Shown here: positions 24,541-32,029 of the stretch, in pieces | How positions within the stretch are numbered: position 1 is the first letter of the stretch | Layout: every line of letters begins with the position of its first letter | Source: Phytohabitans sp037414955 | GTDB taxonomy: Bacteria; Actinomycetota; Actinomycetes; Mycobacteriales; Micromonosporaceae | Assembly (NCBI GenBank): GCA_037414955.1 | Contig: JBBEWH010000200.1 | Span: 1-64,000 of the forward strand | Length of the DNA: 64,000 bases | Reading direction: 5' to 3' | Notes under the pieces: generated by a model | Told to the model about the DNA's origin: nothing | Seen by the model: only the letters and a program-made list of their open reading frames with translations | Databases searched by the model: none | Translations under genes and position numbers: made by a program

Positions 24541-25176
24541 GTGCATCCGCTGCTCGGTTACTTTCTGGACGCGGTCGACGGGCGTTTCCCGCCGGCGGAC
24601 GGCGGCGTCACCGTGCTGCCCGCACTGCCCCGGGGTCTGGAGTGCTCGGTGGCGTTCACCGGACACGCCGTCGTCGCGACCGCGCTGTCCAGCGCCGACA
24701 TCCAGGCTCAGCGGCCGGACGGCTTCGGCGGATCGCTGGCCCCGGACTTCCTGCGCCACCTCGCCGGCCCGACCGGCTGGATCGACGTCATCGACGCGAC
24801 GCTGGCCGGCCGGGGCACCGGTGGGCCGCCGCGACTGGCGCCGCTCGACGACGCCGGCGACCACCCGCGCGTGCGGCACGCGCGCGCACTCCGTACCCAG
24901 GTGCGGGTCTTCGGTGACGCGCGCGGACTGGTCACGCTCGCCGACGGCCTCGCCGGACGGGTCGAATTGAGCATCGAACTGCACCGTCCGCGGGACGGCG
25001 GCCGCGGGTACGGGCGGTCGCTGCTCACCGACGCGCTCTCGCTGGTGCCCGACGGCGAGCCGGTTTTCGCCGCCGTCTCCCCGGGCAACGCGCAATCGCT
25101 GCGCGCCTTCCTCGCCGCCGGCTTCACCCCGATCGGCGCCGAGGTCCAACTCCGCCCAGCCCGCCCCTCCCCATGA
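24541..25176 (+). CDS. GNAT family N-acetyltransferase
   Basis: A 211-residue protein. The C-terminal half has the acetyl-CoA binding motif A in ELHRPRDGGRGYGRSLLTDAL (about residues 150-170) and motif B AAVSPGNAQSLRAFLAAGFTPIG. The N-terminal half is variable and probably binds the acceptor, which is unknown. GTG 24541 is preferred over ATG 24523, because the ATG is the last codon of the palindromic repeat, and GAGAGGGAGG lies just before the GTG. The TGA stop sits in a CATGATC fragment that resembles the end of the next repeat. Confidence 0.78.
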   Translation: MHPLLGYFLDAVDGRFPPADGGVTVLPALPRGLECSVAFTGHAVVATALSSADIQAQRPDGFGGSLAPDFLRHLAGPTGWIDVIDATLAGRGTGGPPRLAPLDDAGDHPRVRHARALRTQVRVFGDARGLVTLADGLAGRVELSIELHRPRDGGRGYGRSLLTDALSLVPDGEPVFAAVSPGNAQSLRAFLAAGFTPIGAEVQLRPARPSP

Positions 25177-25189
25177 TCCCCGCCCCTTC

Positions 25190-25247
25190 CCATGATCAAG
25201 GCGTCCTTCATGTAGCTAGAACGACGTGAAGGACGCCTTGATCATGG
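25190..25247. repeat. Palindromic intergenic repeat, copy 10
   Basis: CCATGATCAAGGCGTCCTTC pairs with GAAGGACGCCTTGATCATGG, with some mismatch in the inner stem. It lies between convergent genes, 5 bp from the stop of the minus-strand membrane protein. Confidence 0.95.
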
Positions 25248-25251
25248 AGGG

Positions 25252-25833
25252 TCAGCCGGTGATGGCGAGGACGATGGCCGCGACACCGAGCGGCACGTCC
25301 AGCAGGACGCAGAACTCGGCCAGTGAACGGTGCACGACCACGTCGCGCCGGTAGTGGATCACGTCCCACACGCCGTGGGCGGCCAGTGCCAGGCCGGCCA
25401 GTGCCAGCCCGACGCGGGGCTCGAGAGACAGGGCGATGACAGCGACGGCGCCGTAACCGAGCAGGGCCGCGGTCTGGGCGGTGAGCGGCGGGCGGGGCAC
25501 CCGGAGGACGAGGCCGGCGACGACCAGGATCAGCGCGAGCACCGCGCCGACCACCCACCAGGTCAGGTCCAGAATCTGGCTGGCGGCGACAAAGACGCTG
25601 AAGACGGCGCATCCGGCCCAGGCGACCCAGCGGCGGTCCAGCGCGGCGGCGCCGAGATAGCACAACAGGGCGACGATGATCACGGTGGTGACAGTCTCGG
25701 TGTCGGGGCCCAACGCCAGTTGCAGAGCGGCGGCCGACAGCCCGAGCGCGGTCGGCCAGCGGTGCGGGAGGGCGCGCCAGCCGGAGGCCGCGTCGCCGGC
25801 GGTCGTAGAGATTGCCATGGCCGACCGTGGCAC
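25252..25833 (-). CDS. Hypothetical multi-pass membrane protein
   Basis: A 193-residue protein with about six hydrophobic segments (LGLSAAALQLALG, VTTVIIVALLCYLGAAAL, VAWAGCAVFSVFVAASQIL, WWVVGAVLALILVVAGLVL, LLGYGAVAVIALSL, FCVLLDVPLGVAAIVLAI). A short basic loop VIHYRRDVVVHR precedes the final helix. No family is recognised. The start is GTG 25833 with AAAGGG upstream; ATG 25818 is an alternative. It is divergent from lexA, with repeat copy 11 in the gap. Confidence 0.65.
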   Translation of the reverse strand: MPRSAMAISTTAGDAASGWRALPHRWPTALGLSAAALQLALGPDTETVTTVIIVALLCYLGAAALDRRWVAWAGCAVFSVFVAASQILDLTWWVVGAVLALILVVAGLVLRVPRPPLTAQTAALLGYGAVAVIALSLEPRVGLALAGLALAAHGVWDVIHYRRDVVVHRSLAEFCVLLDVPLGVAAIVLAITG

Positions 25834-25859
25834 ACCGCCCTTTCATATCTGCTTCACTC

Positions 25860-25917
25860 CCATGATCAAGGCGTCCTTCACGTCGTTAGAGCGACGTGAG
25901 GGACGCCTTGATCATGG
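25860..25917. repeat. Palindromic intergenic repeat, copy 11
   Basis: CCATGATCAAGGCGTCCTTC with right arm GAGGGACGCCTTGATCATGG. It lies between divergent genes (membrane protein and lexA), 36 bp before the lexA start codon. Confidence 0.95.
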
Positions 25918-25953
25918 CGAGGGACGGCGTGCCGGACCGCGTGCGGGTGGGGG

Positions 25954-26616
25954 ATGGGTCAAGATCTTGAGGTGGTTTGGGCTGAAGATCTCGACACGTC
26001 CACGTTGACTCCCCGCCAGCGGAGCGTGCTGGCCGTCATCCGGGACTGGGTGGTCCGGTACGGCTACCCGCCGTCCACCCGCGAGATCGGTGACGCGGTG
26101 GGGCTGGCGTCGACGTCGTCGGTCAGCCGGCACCTGCGCGCCCTGGAGGAGCGCGGCTTCCTGCGCCGGGGCCCCACGGCGACCCGGCCGGTCGACGTCC
26201 GCATGTTCCTGGACGGGGTCGCGCCCGAGGCCGGCGACCCGGACACGGTGGGCATTCCGCTGGTCGGCGCGATCGCCGCCGGCACGCCGATCCTCGCCGA
26301 GGAGACCACCGAGGAGGTGCTCACCCTGCCGCGCGACCTGGTCGGCCGGGGGAACCTGTTCTGCCTGCGGGTCCAGGGCGACTCGATGATCGACGCGGCG
26401 ATCTGCGACCGGGACATCGTGGTGGTGCGCCAGCAGCACGAGGCCTACAACGGCGACATCGTCGCCGCGATGATCGACGAAGAGGCGACGGTCAAGGTGT
26501 ACCGGCGCCGGGGCGGCCACGTCCTGTTGGAACCGCGCAATCCGGCCTATGACGTCATCGACGGCGATCGAGCGGTGATCTTGGGCAAGGTCGTTTCGGT
26601 GCTGCGCCGGGTATAG
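25954..26616 (+). CDS. lexA: LexA repressor
   Basis: A 220-residue protein. The winged helix is at residues 18-80 (LTPRQRSVLAVIRDWVVRYGYPPSTREIG, then STSSVSRHLRALEERGFLRR). The S24 peptidase domain has the self-cleavage site Ala109-Gly110 (IAAGTPI), catalytic Ser144 in QGDSMIDA and Lys181 in ATVKVYRR. It therefore should be cleaved upon RecA-ssDNA activation and derepress SOS genes. No GAAC-N4-GTTC-type SOS box is seen in its own upstream gap, which holds a palindromic repeat instead; a 12-bp palindrome TCAAGATCTTGA lies inside codons 2-6. It may be a LexA paralogue and not the main SOS regulator. Confidence 0.88.
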   Translation: MGQDLEVVWAEDLDTSTLTPRQRSVLAVIRDWVVRYGYPPSTREIGDAVGLASTSSVSRHLRALEERGFLRRGPTATRPVDVRMFLDGVAPEAGDPDTVGIPLVGAIAAGTPILAEETTEEVLTLPRDLVGRGNLFCLRVQGDSMIDAAICDRDIVVVRQQHEAYNGDIVAAMIDEEATVKVYRRRGGHVLLEPRNPAYDVIDGDRAVILGKVVSVLRRV

Positions 26617-26636
26617 GGAGGGTATAGAACTGCTCT

Positions 26637-28697
26637 ATGAGTACCCGGACCGTGCACGGGGCGTGCAATCTCTGCGAGGCGATCTGTGGCCTGCGGTTCA
26701 CGGTCGAGGACGACCGGATCACGGCGATCAACGGTGATCCGGACGACCCGCTGTCCCGCGGCCACATCTGCCCCAAGGCGCTCGCGCTCGGCGACCTGCA
26801 GGCCGATCCGGCCCGGCTGCGGCAGCCGGTCCGGCGCACCGCCGACGGCTGGCGGGAGATCTCCTGGGACGAGGCCTACGAGCTGGTGGTGAGCCGGCTG
26901 CTGGAGATCCGCCGCCGGCACGGTGCGGACGCGGTCGCCGTCTACCTGGGCAACCCGAGCGTGCACAACTACGGCATCCTGACCCACGGCCGCTACTTCC
27001 TCGGACAGCTGCGCACCCGGAACCGCTTCTCCGCCACGTCCGTGGACCAGCTTCCGCACCAGCTCGTCGTGCACTGGATGTACGGCCACCAGCTGCTCAT
27101 CCCGATCCCGGACATCGACCACACCAACTACTTCCTGGTGTTCGGCGCCAACCCGCTGGCCTCCAACGGCAGCCTCATGACGGTGCCGGACGTCCGGCGC
27201 CGGCTCGGCGACCTGCGGGCCCGGGGCGGCAAGATGGTGGTGTTCGACCCGCGCCGCACCGAGACCGCGGCGATCGCCGACGAGCACCACTTCGTCCGGC
27301 CCGGCACGGACGCGGCGCTGCTGTTCGCGCTGCTGCACTGCGTGCTGGCGGACGGCCGTACCCCCGATGGTATGGAGGCGGTCCGCGACGCGGTCGCGGA
27401 CTTCACTCCCGACGTGGCCGCCCGCGTCACCGGCGTCGAGGCCGGTGTCATCCGGCGCATCGCCCGCGAGTTCGCCGCCGCCGACGGCGCGGTCTGCTAC
27501 GGCCGGGTCGGCGTCTCGATCCAGCGGTTCGGCGCCCTGTCCCAGTGGGCGATCCAGCTGCTCAACCTCGCCACCGGCAACCTCGACCGGCCCGGCGGCG
27601 CGCTGTTCACCCGCCCCGCCGTCGACCTCGTCGGCCGCGGCCTGGTCGGGCCCGGCCACTACGACCGGTGGCGCAGCCGGGTGCGTGAGCTGCCGGAGTT
27701 CGCGGGCGAGCTGCCCGTCGCCGCGCTCGCCGAGGAGATCCTGACGCCTGGCGACGGCCAGGTGCGGGCGCTGGTCACCGTCGCCGGCAACCCGGTGCTG
27801 TCCACGCCGAACGGCGCCCAGCTCGACCGCGCCCTGGCCGGGTTGGACTTCATGGTGGCCGTCGACTTCTACGTCAACGAGACCACCCGGCACGCCGACG
27901 TCATCCTGCCGCCCACCACCGCGCTCGAACACGACCACTACGACCTGATCTTCCACGCGCTGGCGGTCCGCAACACCGCCCGGTACTCCGCCGCCGTGCT
28001 GCCCAAGCCGGCCGGTGGCCAGCACGACTGGGAGATCTTCACCGAGCTGGCGCGGCGCTACCTGCGCCGGTCCGGTGCGCCCCGCCGGTGGCGCGCCGAC
28101 CTGCGCCGCGCGCTGATGAGGCGACTGCGCCCCGACCAGCTCGTCGCGATCGGCTTGCGGATCGGGCCGTACCGCCTGCGGCTGCGCACCCTCCGCCGTC
28201 GACCGTCCGGTGTGGACCTCGGACCGCTGCGCCCGAGCCTGCCCGGCGCCCTGCGCACCCCGGACAAGCGCGTGCGCGCCGCCCCGCCGCGGTTGCTGGC
28301 CGCCCTCCGGGACGCCGCCGACGAGCTGCTGGCTCCACCCGTCGCCGGCGAGCTGCGCCTGATCGGCCGCCGGCACCTGCGCAGCAACAACTCGTGGATG
28401 CACGGCTTTCCCCGCCTGACCAAGGGCCGGCCGCGGCACCATCTGCTCATGCACCCGGACGACCTGGCCGCGCGCGGCCTGCGCGACGGGGAACGGGTGC
28501 GGGTGCGCTCCCGGGTCGGGCAGGTCGACGTCGAGGTGGCCGCGACCGCCGACATCATGCCCGGCGTGGTCAGCCTGCCTCACGGGTGGAGCCACACCCG
28601 GGTCAACGACCTGACCGACGACGCCTTCGTGGACGCGCTGTCCGGCAACGCCGCTCTCAACGGCGTCCCCGTCACCGTGGCCCGCCCCGAACAGTAA
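26637..28697 (+). CDS. Molybdopterin-dependent oxidoreductase
   Basis: A 686-residue protein of the formate dehydrogenase/nitrate reductase superfamily. Cys10, Cys13, Cys17 and Cys45 (CNLCEAIC, then HICPKA) form the 4Fe-4S site. The central domains bind the bis-MGD cofactor (VFGANPLASNGSLMTVPD, VFDPRRTETAAIAD, CYGRVGVSIQRFG), and the C-terminal cap starts near LRSNNSWMHGF. No Tat signal is present, so it is cytosolic. No partner subunits lie nearby; the electron acceptor and substrate are unknown. It starts 20 bp after lexA and may share its transcript. Two basic segments (RRWRADLRRALMRR and RLRLRTLRRRPS, about residues 480-520) form an insert in the C-terminal half. Confidence 0.88.
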   Translation: MSTRTVHGACNLCEAICGLRFTVEDDRITAINGDPDDPLSRGHICPKALALGDLQADPARLRQPVRRTADGWREISWDEAYELVVSRLLEIRRRHGADAVAVYLGNPSVHNYGILTHGRYFLGQLRTRNRFSATSVDQLPHQLVVHWMYGHQLLIPIPDIDHTNYFLVFGANPLASNGSLMTVPDVRRRLGDLRARGGKMVVFDPRRTETAAIADEHHFVRPGTDAALLFALLHCVLADGRTPDGMEAVRDAVADFTPDVAARVTGVEAGVIRRIAREFAAADGAVCYGRVGVSIQRFGALSQWAIQLLNLATGNLDRPGGALFTRPAVDLVGRGLVGPGHYDRWRSRVRELPEFAGELPVAALAEEILTPGDGQVRALVTVAGNPVLSTPNGAQLDRALAGLDFMVAVDFYVNETTRHADVILPPTTALEHDHYDLIFHALAVRNTARYSAAVLPKPAGGQHDWEIFTELARRYLRRSGAPRRWRADLRRALMRRLRPDQLVAIGLRIGPYRLRLRTLRRRPSGVDLGPLRPSLPGALRTPDKRVRAAPPRLLAALRDAADELLAPPVAGELRLIGRRHLRSNNSWMHGFPRLTKGRPRHHLLMHPDDLAARGLRDGERVRVRSRVGQVDVEVAATADIMPGVVSLPHGWSHTRVNDLTDDAFVDALSGNAALNGVPVTVARPEQ

Positions 28698-28706
28698 GGC
28701 CCCGGC

Positions 28707-28722
28707 CCATGATCAAGGCGTG
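28707..28722. repeat. Half copy of the palindromic repeat
   Basis: CCATGATCAAGGCG is present without a right arm, 10 bp after the oxidoreductase stop and inside the promoter region of the LacI gene. Confidence 0.75.
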
Positions 28723-28737
28723 GGGGAGCGGGGTGGC

Positions 28738-28750
28738 TATTCTTGCGCCG
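28738..28750 (+). promoter_or_regulatory. Probable leaderless promoter of the LacI gene
   Basis: TATTCT at 28738-28743 lies 6 nt before the GTG start codon at 28750, the distance at which transcription would begin at the start codon itself. No ribosome site is visible, as expected for a leaderless message. Confidence 0.5.
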
Positions 28751-29772
28751 TGAACGAACGCCCGCAGGGCGACCCGACCAGGCCGGTGACCATTTCCTAC
28801 ATCGCGGAGACCGCCGGGGTGTCGATCCCCACGGTGTCCAAGGTCCTCAACGGCCGCTCCGGCGTGGCCGCTGACACCCGCGCCCGTGTCGAAGAGTTGA
28901 TCAACCAGTACGGGTACCGCAAGTCGGGTTCGGCCCACCGCAGCACCACGTTGGAACTCGTCTTCGACGAGGTGGCGGACGCGTGGGCCGTCGAGATCAT
29001 CCGGGGCGTGCAGCGGGTGGCCCGGGAACACCGTCTGGCGCTCGTGCTGACCGAGTTCGGCCCCGAGCGCGACGCGCTCCGCTACTGGATCGACGACACG
29101 CTCGCCCGCCGGCCGGCCTGCGTCGTGACGGTGGCCCAGCTGTCCGACGAGCAGCGCCACCAGCTCCGCGCCCGCGGCATCCCGTTCGTGGTCTTCGACC
29201 CGACCGTCGAGCTACCGGATGACGTGCCCTTCGTCGGGGCCACCAACTGGAGCGGTGGCCGGTCCGCCACCCGGCATCTGGTCGGGTTGGGGCACCGCCG
29301 CATCGCGATGATCAGCGGTCCCGACCACGTCCTGTGCTGCCGCGCGCGGCAGGACGGCTACCGTTCCGCGCTGGAGGCCGCCGGCCTCGCGGTGCGCGCC
29401 GACCTCCTCGTGCGCACCGGTCTCACCCGCGAGGACGGCCACGCCGCGGCGCTCGGCCTGCTGGATCGCCCGGACCGCCCCACGGCGATCTTCGCCAGCA
29501 ACGACCTGCAGGCATTCGGCGCCTACCAGGCCGCGCGGGCGCTCGGGCTGCGGATCCCCGCGGACCTGAGCGTGGTCGGCTTCGACGACCTGCCGATCGC
29601 CGCCCTCGTCGATCCCCCGTTGACGACGATCCGCCAACCGCTGACCGAGATGGCCGTGGCCGCTACCGAGTTGGCGCTCGCCCTGGGGCGCGGGGAGAAG
29701 CGGCCGCAGGTCGGGCTCGAGCTGGCGACGACGCTCACCGTCCGCCTGAGCACCGCTCCACCCCCCGCTTAG
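28750..29772 (+). CDS. LacI family transcriptional regulator
   Basis: A 340-residue protein. The N-terminal helix-turn-helix and hinge (VTISYIAETAGVSIPTVSKVLNGRSGVAADTRARV) are followed by a periplasmic-binding-protein-like sensor: LELVFDEVADAWAVEIIRGV, AMISGPDHVLCCRARQDGYRSAL, AIFASNDLQAFGAYQAARALGL and LSVVGFDDLPIAALVDPPLTTIRQP. A sugar or related ligand is likely. No sugar transporter or glycosidase adjoins, so the target is unknown. GTG 28750 is chosen because a TATTCT hexamer fits a leaderless start; a longer reading from 28720 has no support. Confidence 0.9.
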   Translation: MNERPQGDPTRPVTISYIAETAGVSIPTVSKVLNGRSGVAADTRARVEELINQYGYRKSGSAHRSTTLELVFDEVADAWAVEIIRGVQRVAREHRLALVLTEFGPERDALRYWIDDTLARRPACVVTVAQLSDEQRHQLRARGIPFVVFDPTVELPDDVPFVGATNWSGGRSATRHLVGLGHRRIAMISGPDHVLCCRARQDGYRSALEAAGLAVRADLLVRTGLTREDGHAAALGLLDRPDRPTAIFASNDLQAFGAYQAARALGLRIPADLSVVGFDDLPIAALVDPPLTTIRQPLTEMAVAATELALALGRGEKRPQVGLELATTLTVRLSTAPPPA

Positions 29773-29781
29773 CCCGCCGTC

Positions 29782-29802
29782 CCCCTGATCAGGGCGTCCC
29801 TG
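29782..29802. repeat. Half copy of the palindromic repeat
   Basis: CCCTGATCAGGGCGTCCCTGA matches the left arm of the family; the right arm is absent. This is the last relative seen; no copy was found from 30 kb to the end of the window. Confidence 0.7.
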
Positions 29803-29815
29803 AGGGGCGTCGGGC

Positions 29816-29885
29816 TTGACAACGCGCGACTCCTTATCGATTATCGACATATCGTTTCTCGATATGAGAGTGACGCGATATGAGG
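29816..29885 (+). promoter_or_regulatory. Promoter and repeated TATCG/CGATA motifs before the DUF2975 gene
   Basis: TTGACA at 29816 is a consensus -35, and an AT-rich stretch around 29834-29845 can provide the -10. The next 45 bp contain five or six copies of ATCG/CGAT in both orientations (TTATCGATTATCGAC, ATATCG, CGATATGAG, CGATATGAGG), a plausible binding region for the XRE protein of the same operon. Confidence 0.5.
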
Positions 29886-29892
29886 GAGCGCC

Positions 29893-30492
29893 ATGAAGTG
29901 GTGGGAGAGCATCCGCCGGCCGGACTGGTTGCGGGAGCTGCACGCCGTGCTCGTCCTCGGCCTGGTCATCGTCGGCGTGGTGGGGGTGTTCGGCGCCGCC
30001 GCGGCGACCTGGAGTGATTCGCTGCCGCTGGAGCTGCCCGCCTCGGCGGTCTCCGGCACCGTCGACCACGGGCTGCGCGCGGGAGCCGCGGTCGACGCGC
30101 GGCAGGATGTCACGGTCACGGTGGCCGATCCCCGTGTGGGGCAGCGGATGGCCTGGGTGCTGACCGCCGTGCCGACCTTCGCGGTGGTCGCGGCGTTGTT
30201 GGTGCTGCTCCTGTTGATCGTGCGGCACGCCCGTCGCGGCGACCCGTTCACCCTGGCCACCGTGCGACGGCTGCGGGTGCTCGCGGTGGTCGCGCTCGGC
30301 GGCGGTTACCTGGGGTCGCTGGTGGAGCTGCTCGCCGCGATGTACCTGTCGAGCACGGTGACCACCGACGGCATCGTGGGGTTCTCGCAGCTGCCGCTGC
30401 ACTGGTTCCTGGTCGGGTTCGGACTGTTCGCGGTCGCCGAGGTGGTCAAGCGGGGATACGCGATGCGCGCCGAACTGGAGACCGTGGTCTGA
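29893..30492 (+). CDS. DUF2975 membrane protein
   Basis: A 199-residue protein with four membrane segments (AVLVLGLVIVGVVGVFGAAAA, AWVLTAVPTFAVVAALLVLLLLIV, LAVVALGGGYLGSLVELLAAMYL, FLVGFGLFAVAEVVKRGY). The C-terminal FAVAEVVKRG signature and the partner gene are typical of DUF2975 (YoaS-like). The stop overlaps the start of the XRE gene (TGATG), so the pair is translationally coupled. The function is unknown; in other bacteria the pair behaves as a small membrane protein with its own regulator. Confidence 0.8.
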   Translation: MKWWESIRRPDWLRELHAVLVLGLVIVGVVGVFGAAAATWSDSLPLELPASAVSGTVDHGLRAGAAVDARQDVTVTVADPRVGQRMAWVLTAVPTFAVVAALLVLLLLIVRHARRGDPFTLATVRRLRVLAVVALGGGYLGSLVELLAAMYLSSTVTTDGIVGFSQLPLHWFLVGFGLFAVAEVVKRGYAMRAELETVV

Positions 30493-30731
30493 TGCCGCCC
30501 GCGGAGGAACACCAGGTCGATCTGCACCTGGACAAGCTGCTCGCGGAGCGCGGGATGACGCTCACCGAGCTCGCGGACCGGGTCGGCCTGACGCTGGCCA
30601 ACCTGTCCGTGCTCAAGAACGGCCGCGCCCGCGCCATCCGATTCAGCACCCTGAGCGCCCTGTGTCAGGAGCTCCACTGCCAGCCGGGTGACCTGATGAC
30701 CGTACGCCTCACCCGGCGCGGATCCGGGTGA
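30492..30731 (+). CDS. XRE-family small regulator (YozG-like)
   Basis: A 79-residue protein, essentially one Cro/C1-type helix-turn-helix: LDKLLAERGMTLTELADRVGLTLANLSVLKNGRARAIRFSTLSALCQELHCQPGDLM. It is coupled to the DUF2975 membrane protein by a TGATG overlap, the standard YoaS/YozG-like pair. It probably binds the repeated CGATA motifs upstream of the operon. It is followed by a strong 19-bp hairpin. Confidence 0.88.
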   Translation: MPPAEEHQVDLHLDKLLAERGMTLTELADRVGLTLANLSVLKNGRARAIRFSTLSALCQELHCQPGDLMTVRLTRRGSG

Positions 30732-30794
30732 GTGGGCTGCCGGCCTTGCGATGCCGCCATCCCTGAAGGGCCGCATCTTCAACCTCGACAAGGT

Positions 30795-30844
30795 AGATCT
30801 AGCCGAGTGAGGGTCGCCGATGACGCCCTCACTCGGCTAGATCT
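30795..30844. terminator. Long perfect hairpin between convergent genes
   Basis: A 19-bp perfect stem, AGATCTAGCCGAGTGAGGG with its complement, around a 12-nt loop. It lies between the XRE gene and the convergent secreted protein gene, so it can terminate both. Its sequence is unrelated to the 58-bp repeat family apart from the GTGAGGG core. Confidence 0.8.
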
Positions 30845-30858
30845 CCGTCAGCGTGCGG

Positions 30859-31443
30859 CTAGCTCCACTTGATCGACGCGATCCGGTCGTTCCAGCCGAT
30901 GTCGCTCAGGTGCGACTGGTGGCCGCGGTAGCCGGTGCTCGCCGCCCGGTAGTTGATGTTGTCCCAGGAGTTCTGCAAGCACTTCCCGCCGACCTGGTAC
31001 GAGGAGATCTTGTTGTTCCACGTGCCGTGCCCCGGGTTCTCGTACTTGCCGAGGTCGGCGACCGAGTAGTCCGTGTCGTTGGTGGTGGTGGTGCACTCGC
31101 GCGATCCCCACAACCCCAACGTGTAGTCGGAGCAGGTGCCACTGCCACACTGGTTGTAGTTGGCGTTCCAGTACTGGATGTGGATGAGGTAGCTCGCCGC
31201 CGCCTCCGTCTGGGCGTGGAAGCTCGGGTCGTTGACGGCGGCGCGCGCGTCGTCGGTCTTCAGCTTCACCTTCCCGCCGGTCACCGCCGACACCGCCGCG
31301 CTGAACGACGAGTAGCACGCGTAGGCCTTCGTGTCGAGGTTGAGCACACACGAGTTCTTGCCACTGTCGGCCTGCGCCGGGGACGCGACGAGGGTACCGC
31401 CGACCACCAGCGCAGCAGCGATCGCGAACAGTTTGTTTCTCAT
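30859..31443 (-). CDS. Secreted beta/gamma-crystallin-like hypothetical protein
   Basis: A 194-residue protein with a signal peptide (KLFAIAAALVVGGTLVASPAQA). The mature protein is aromatic- and Asn-rich with six cysteines. The C-terminal stretch WDNINYRAASTGYRGHQSHLS then GWNDRIASIKW resembles the closing strand of a beta/gamma-crystallin Greek-key motif, where DRISS-type sequences recur in peptidase inhibitor I36-like proteins. The function is therefore only a guess (extracellular inhibitor or calcium-binding structural protein). Low-GC codons (AAC, AAG, TAC) are used more than in neighbours. Confidence 0.65.
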   Translation of the reverse strand: MRNKLFAIAAALVVGGTLVASPAQADSGKNSCVLNLDTKAYACYSSFSAAVSAVTGGKVKLKTDDARAAVNDPSFHAQTEAAASYLIHIQYWNANYNQCGSGTCSDYTLGLWGSRECTTTTNDTDYSVADLGKYENPGHGTWNNKISSYQVGGKCLQNSWDNINYRAASTGYRGHQSHLSDIGWNDRIASIKWS

Positions 31444-31881
31444 GCTGTGGATGACTCCATTTCGTAGGCGGGCGCCCGAGCGGCGCCTCGCACACGTCGC
31501 CGCGACCGGGAGCGGCCGGCGTCGAAGGCGACGCCGCCACCACGGCGGGCGTGAGCGCCGCCCGGACGGGCGGCGCGCGTACCGCGGACATGACTTCGGG
31601 TAGGTGTAGGGGTCCCTTCGCCGAAGATCAGGTCCTGGGCAGCATCCCGGGACCCGCCATCACGGCGCCATCGCATCACCACCACGCTGCCCTCAAGACG
31701 GGTCGCTGATCGCCGGCTGCTGGCGCTTTCTGGACCCGCCCGGCACCCGCCGCGGCCAGGGACGAGCGCGACGACCACACCCCTGTCGATCTCCGTCGTG
31801 GTCCGGGTCGGACGCCGTCGACATTCCCGGATTAGGTACCCTCACCGGGGGTTGCGTCGCTGTCCACGGCGGCGCGTGCGC
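31444..31881. other. Intergenic stretch without a convincing gene
   Basis: About 440 bp between the secreted protein gene and the tRNA. Short open frames exist on both strands, but none has a ribosome site or recognisable content. It should hold the promoters of the flanking genes; nothing else was seen. Confidence 0.5.
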
Positions 31882-31955
31882 GTCCCGATAGCCCAACCGG
31901 CAGAGGCACGGAGCTCAAACCTCCGCCAGTGCGGGTTCGACTCCCGCTCGGGACA
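31882..31955 (+). tRNA. tRNA with CAA anticodon, short variable loop (Leu-type anticodon)
   Basis: It folds as a cloverleaf: acceptor GTCCCGA with TCGGGAC (7 perfect pairs), discriminator A, anticodon stem CGGAG/CTCCG around loop CTCAAAC (anticodon CAA, U33 and A37 in place) and T-arm GCGGG-TTCGACT-CCCGC. The D-stem has three pairs plus a mismatch. CAA would read UUG (Leu), yet the molecule is 74 nt with only a 4-nt variable loop, whereas bacterial leucine tRNAs carry a long variable arm of about 85-90 nt total. CCA is not encoded. Charging identity is therefore uncertain. Confidence 0.8.
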
Positions 31956-31981
31956 CCGTAGGACCAGCGTCAACGGGACGA

Positions 31982-32012
31982 GCCCGGCCGATCACTGATG
32001 GATCGACCGGGC
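31982..32012 (-). terminator. Hairpin after katG
   Basis: GCCCGGCCGATC pairs with GATCGACCGGGC (one mismatch) around a 7-nt loop, 18 bp beyond the katG stop on the minus strand and 26 bp after the tRNA on the plus strand. It may serve both. Confidence 0.65.
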
Positions 32013-32029
32013 CCGGTGGTGGGAGCGGG

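Noticed and set aside
7067..25917. The spaced palindromes as a CRISPR array
   Set aside because: Copies are 0.4-4 kb apart with whole genes between them, are palindromic, and vary in sequence; there are no uniform spacers and no cas genes.
14271..25917. Short peptides beginning MIKASLTS or MRDALIM as genes or as N-termini
   Set aside because: These are translations of the palindrome arms. Downstream genes have better starts with ribosome sites just outside the repeat (for example 23727, 24541, 21552).
30795..30844. The 19-bp hairpin as a further member of the 58-bp repeat family
   Set aside because: Only the GTGAGGG core is shared; the arm ends and loop are unrelated, and its place between convergent genes is explained by termination.
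31693..31896. A 67-codon frame on the minus strand upstream of the tRNA
   Set aside because: No ribosome site, low-complexity composition, and it overlaps the tRNA 5' end.
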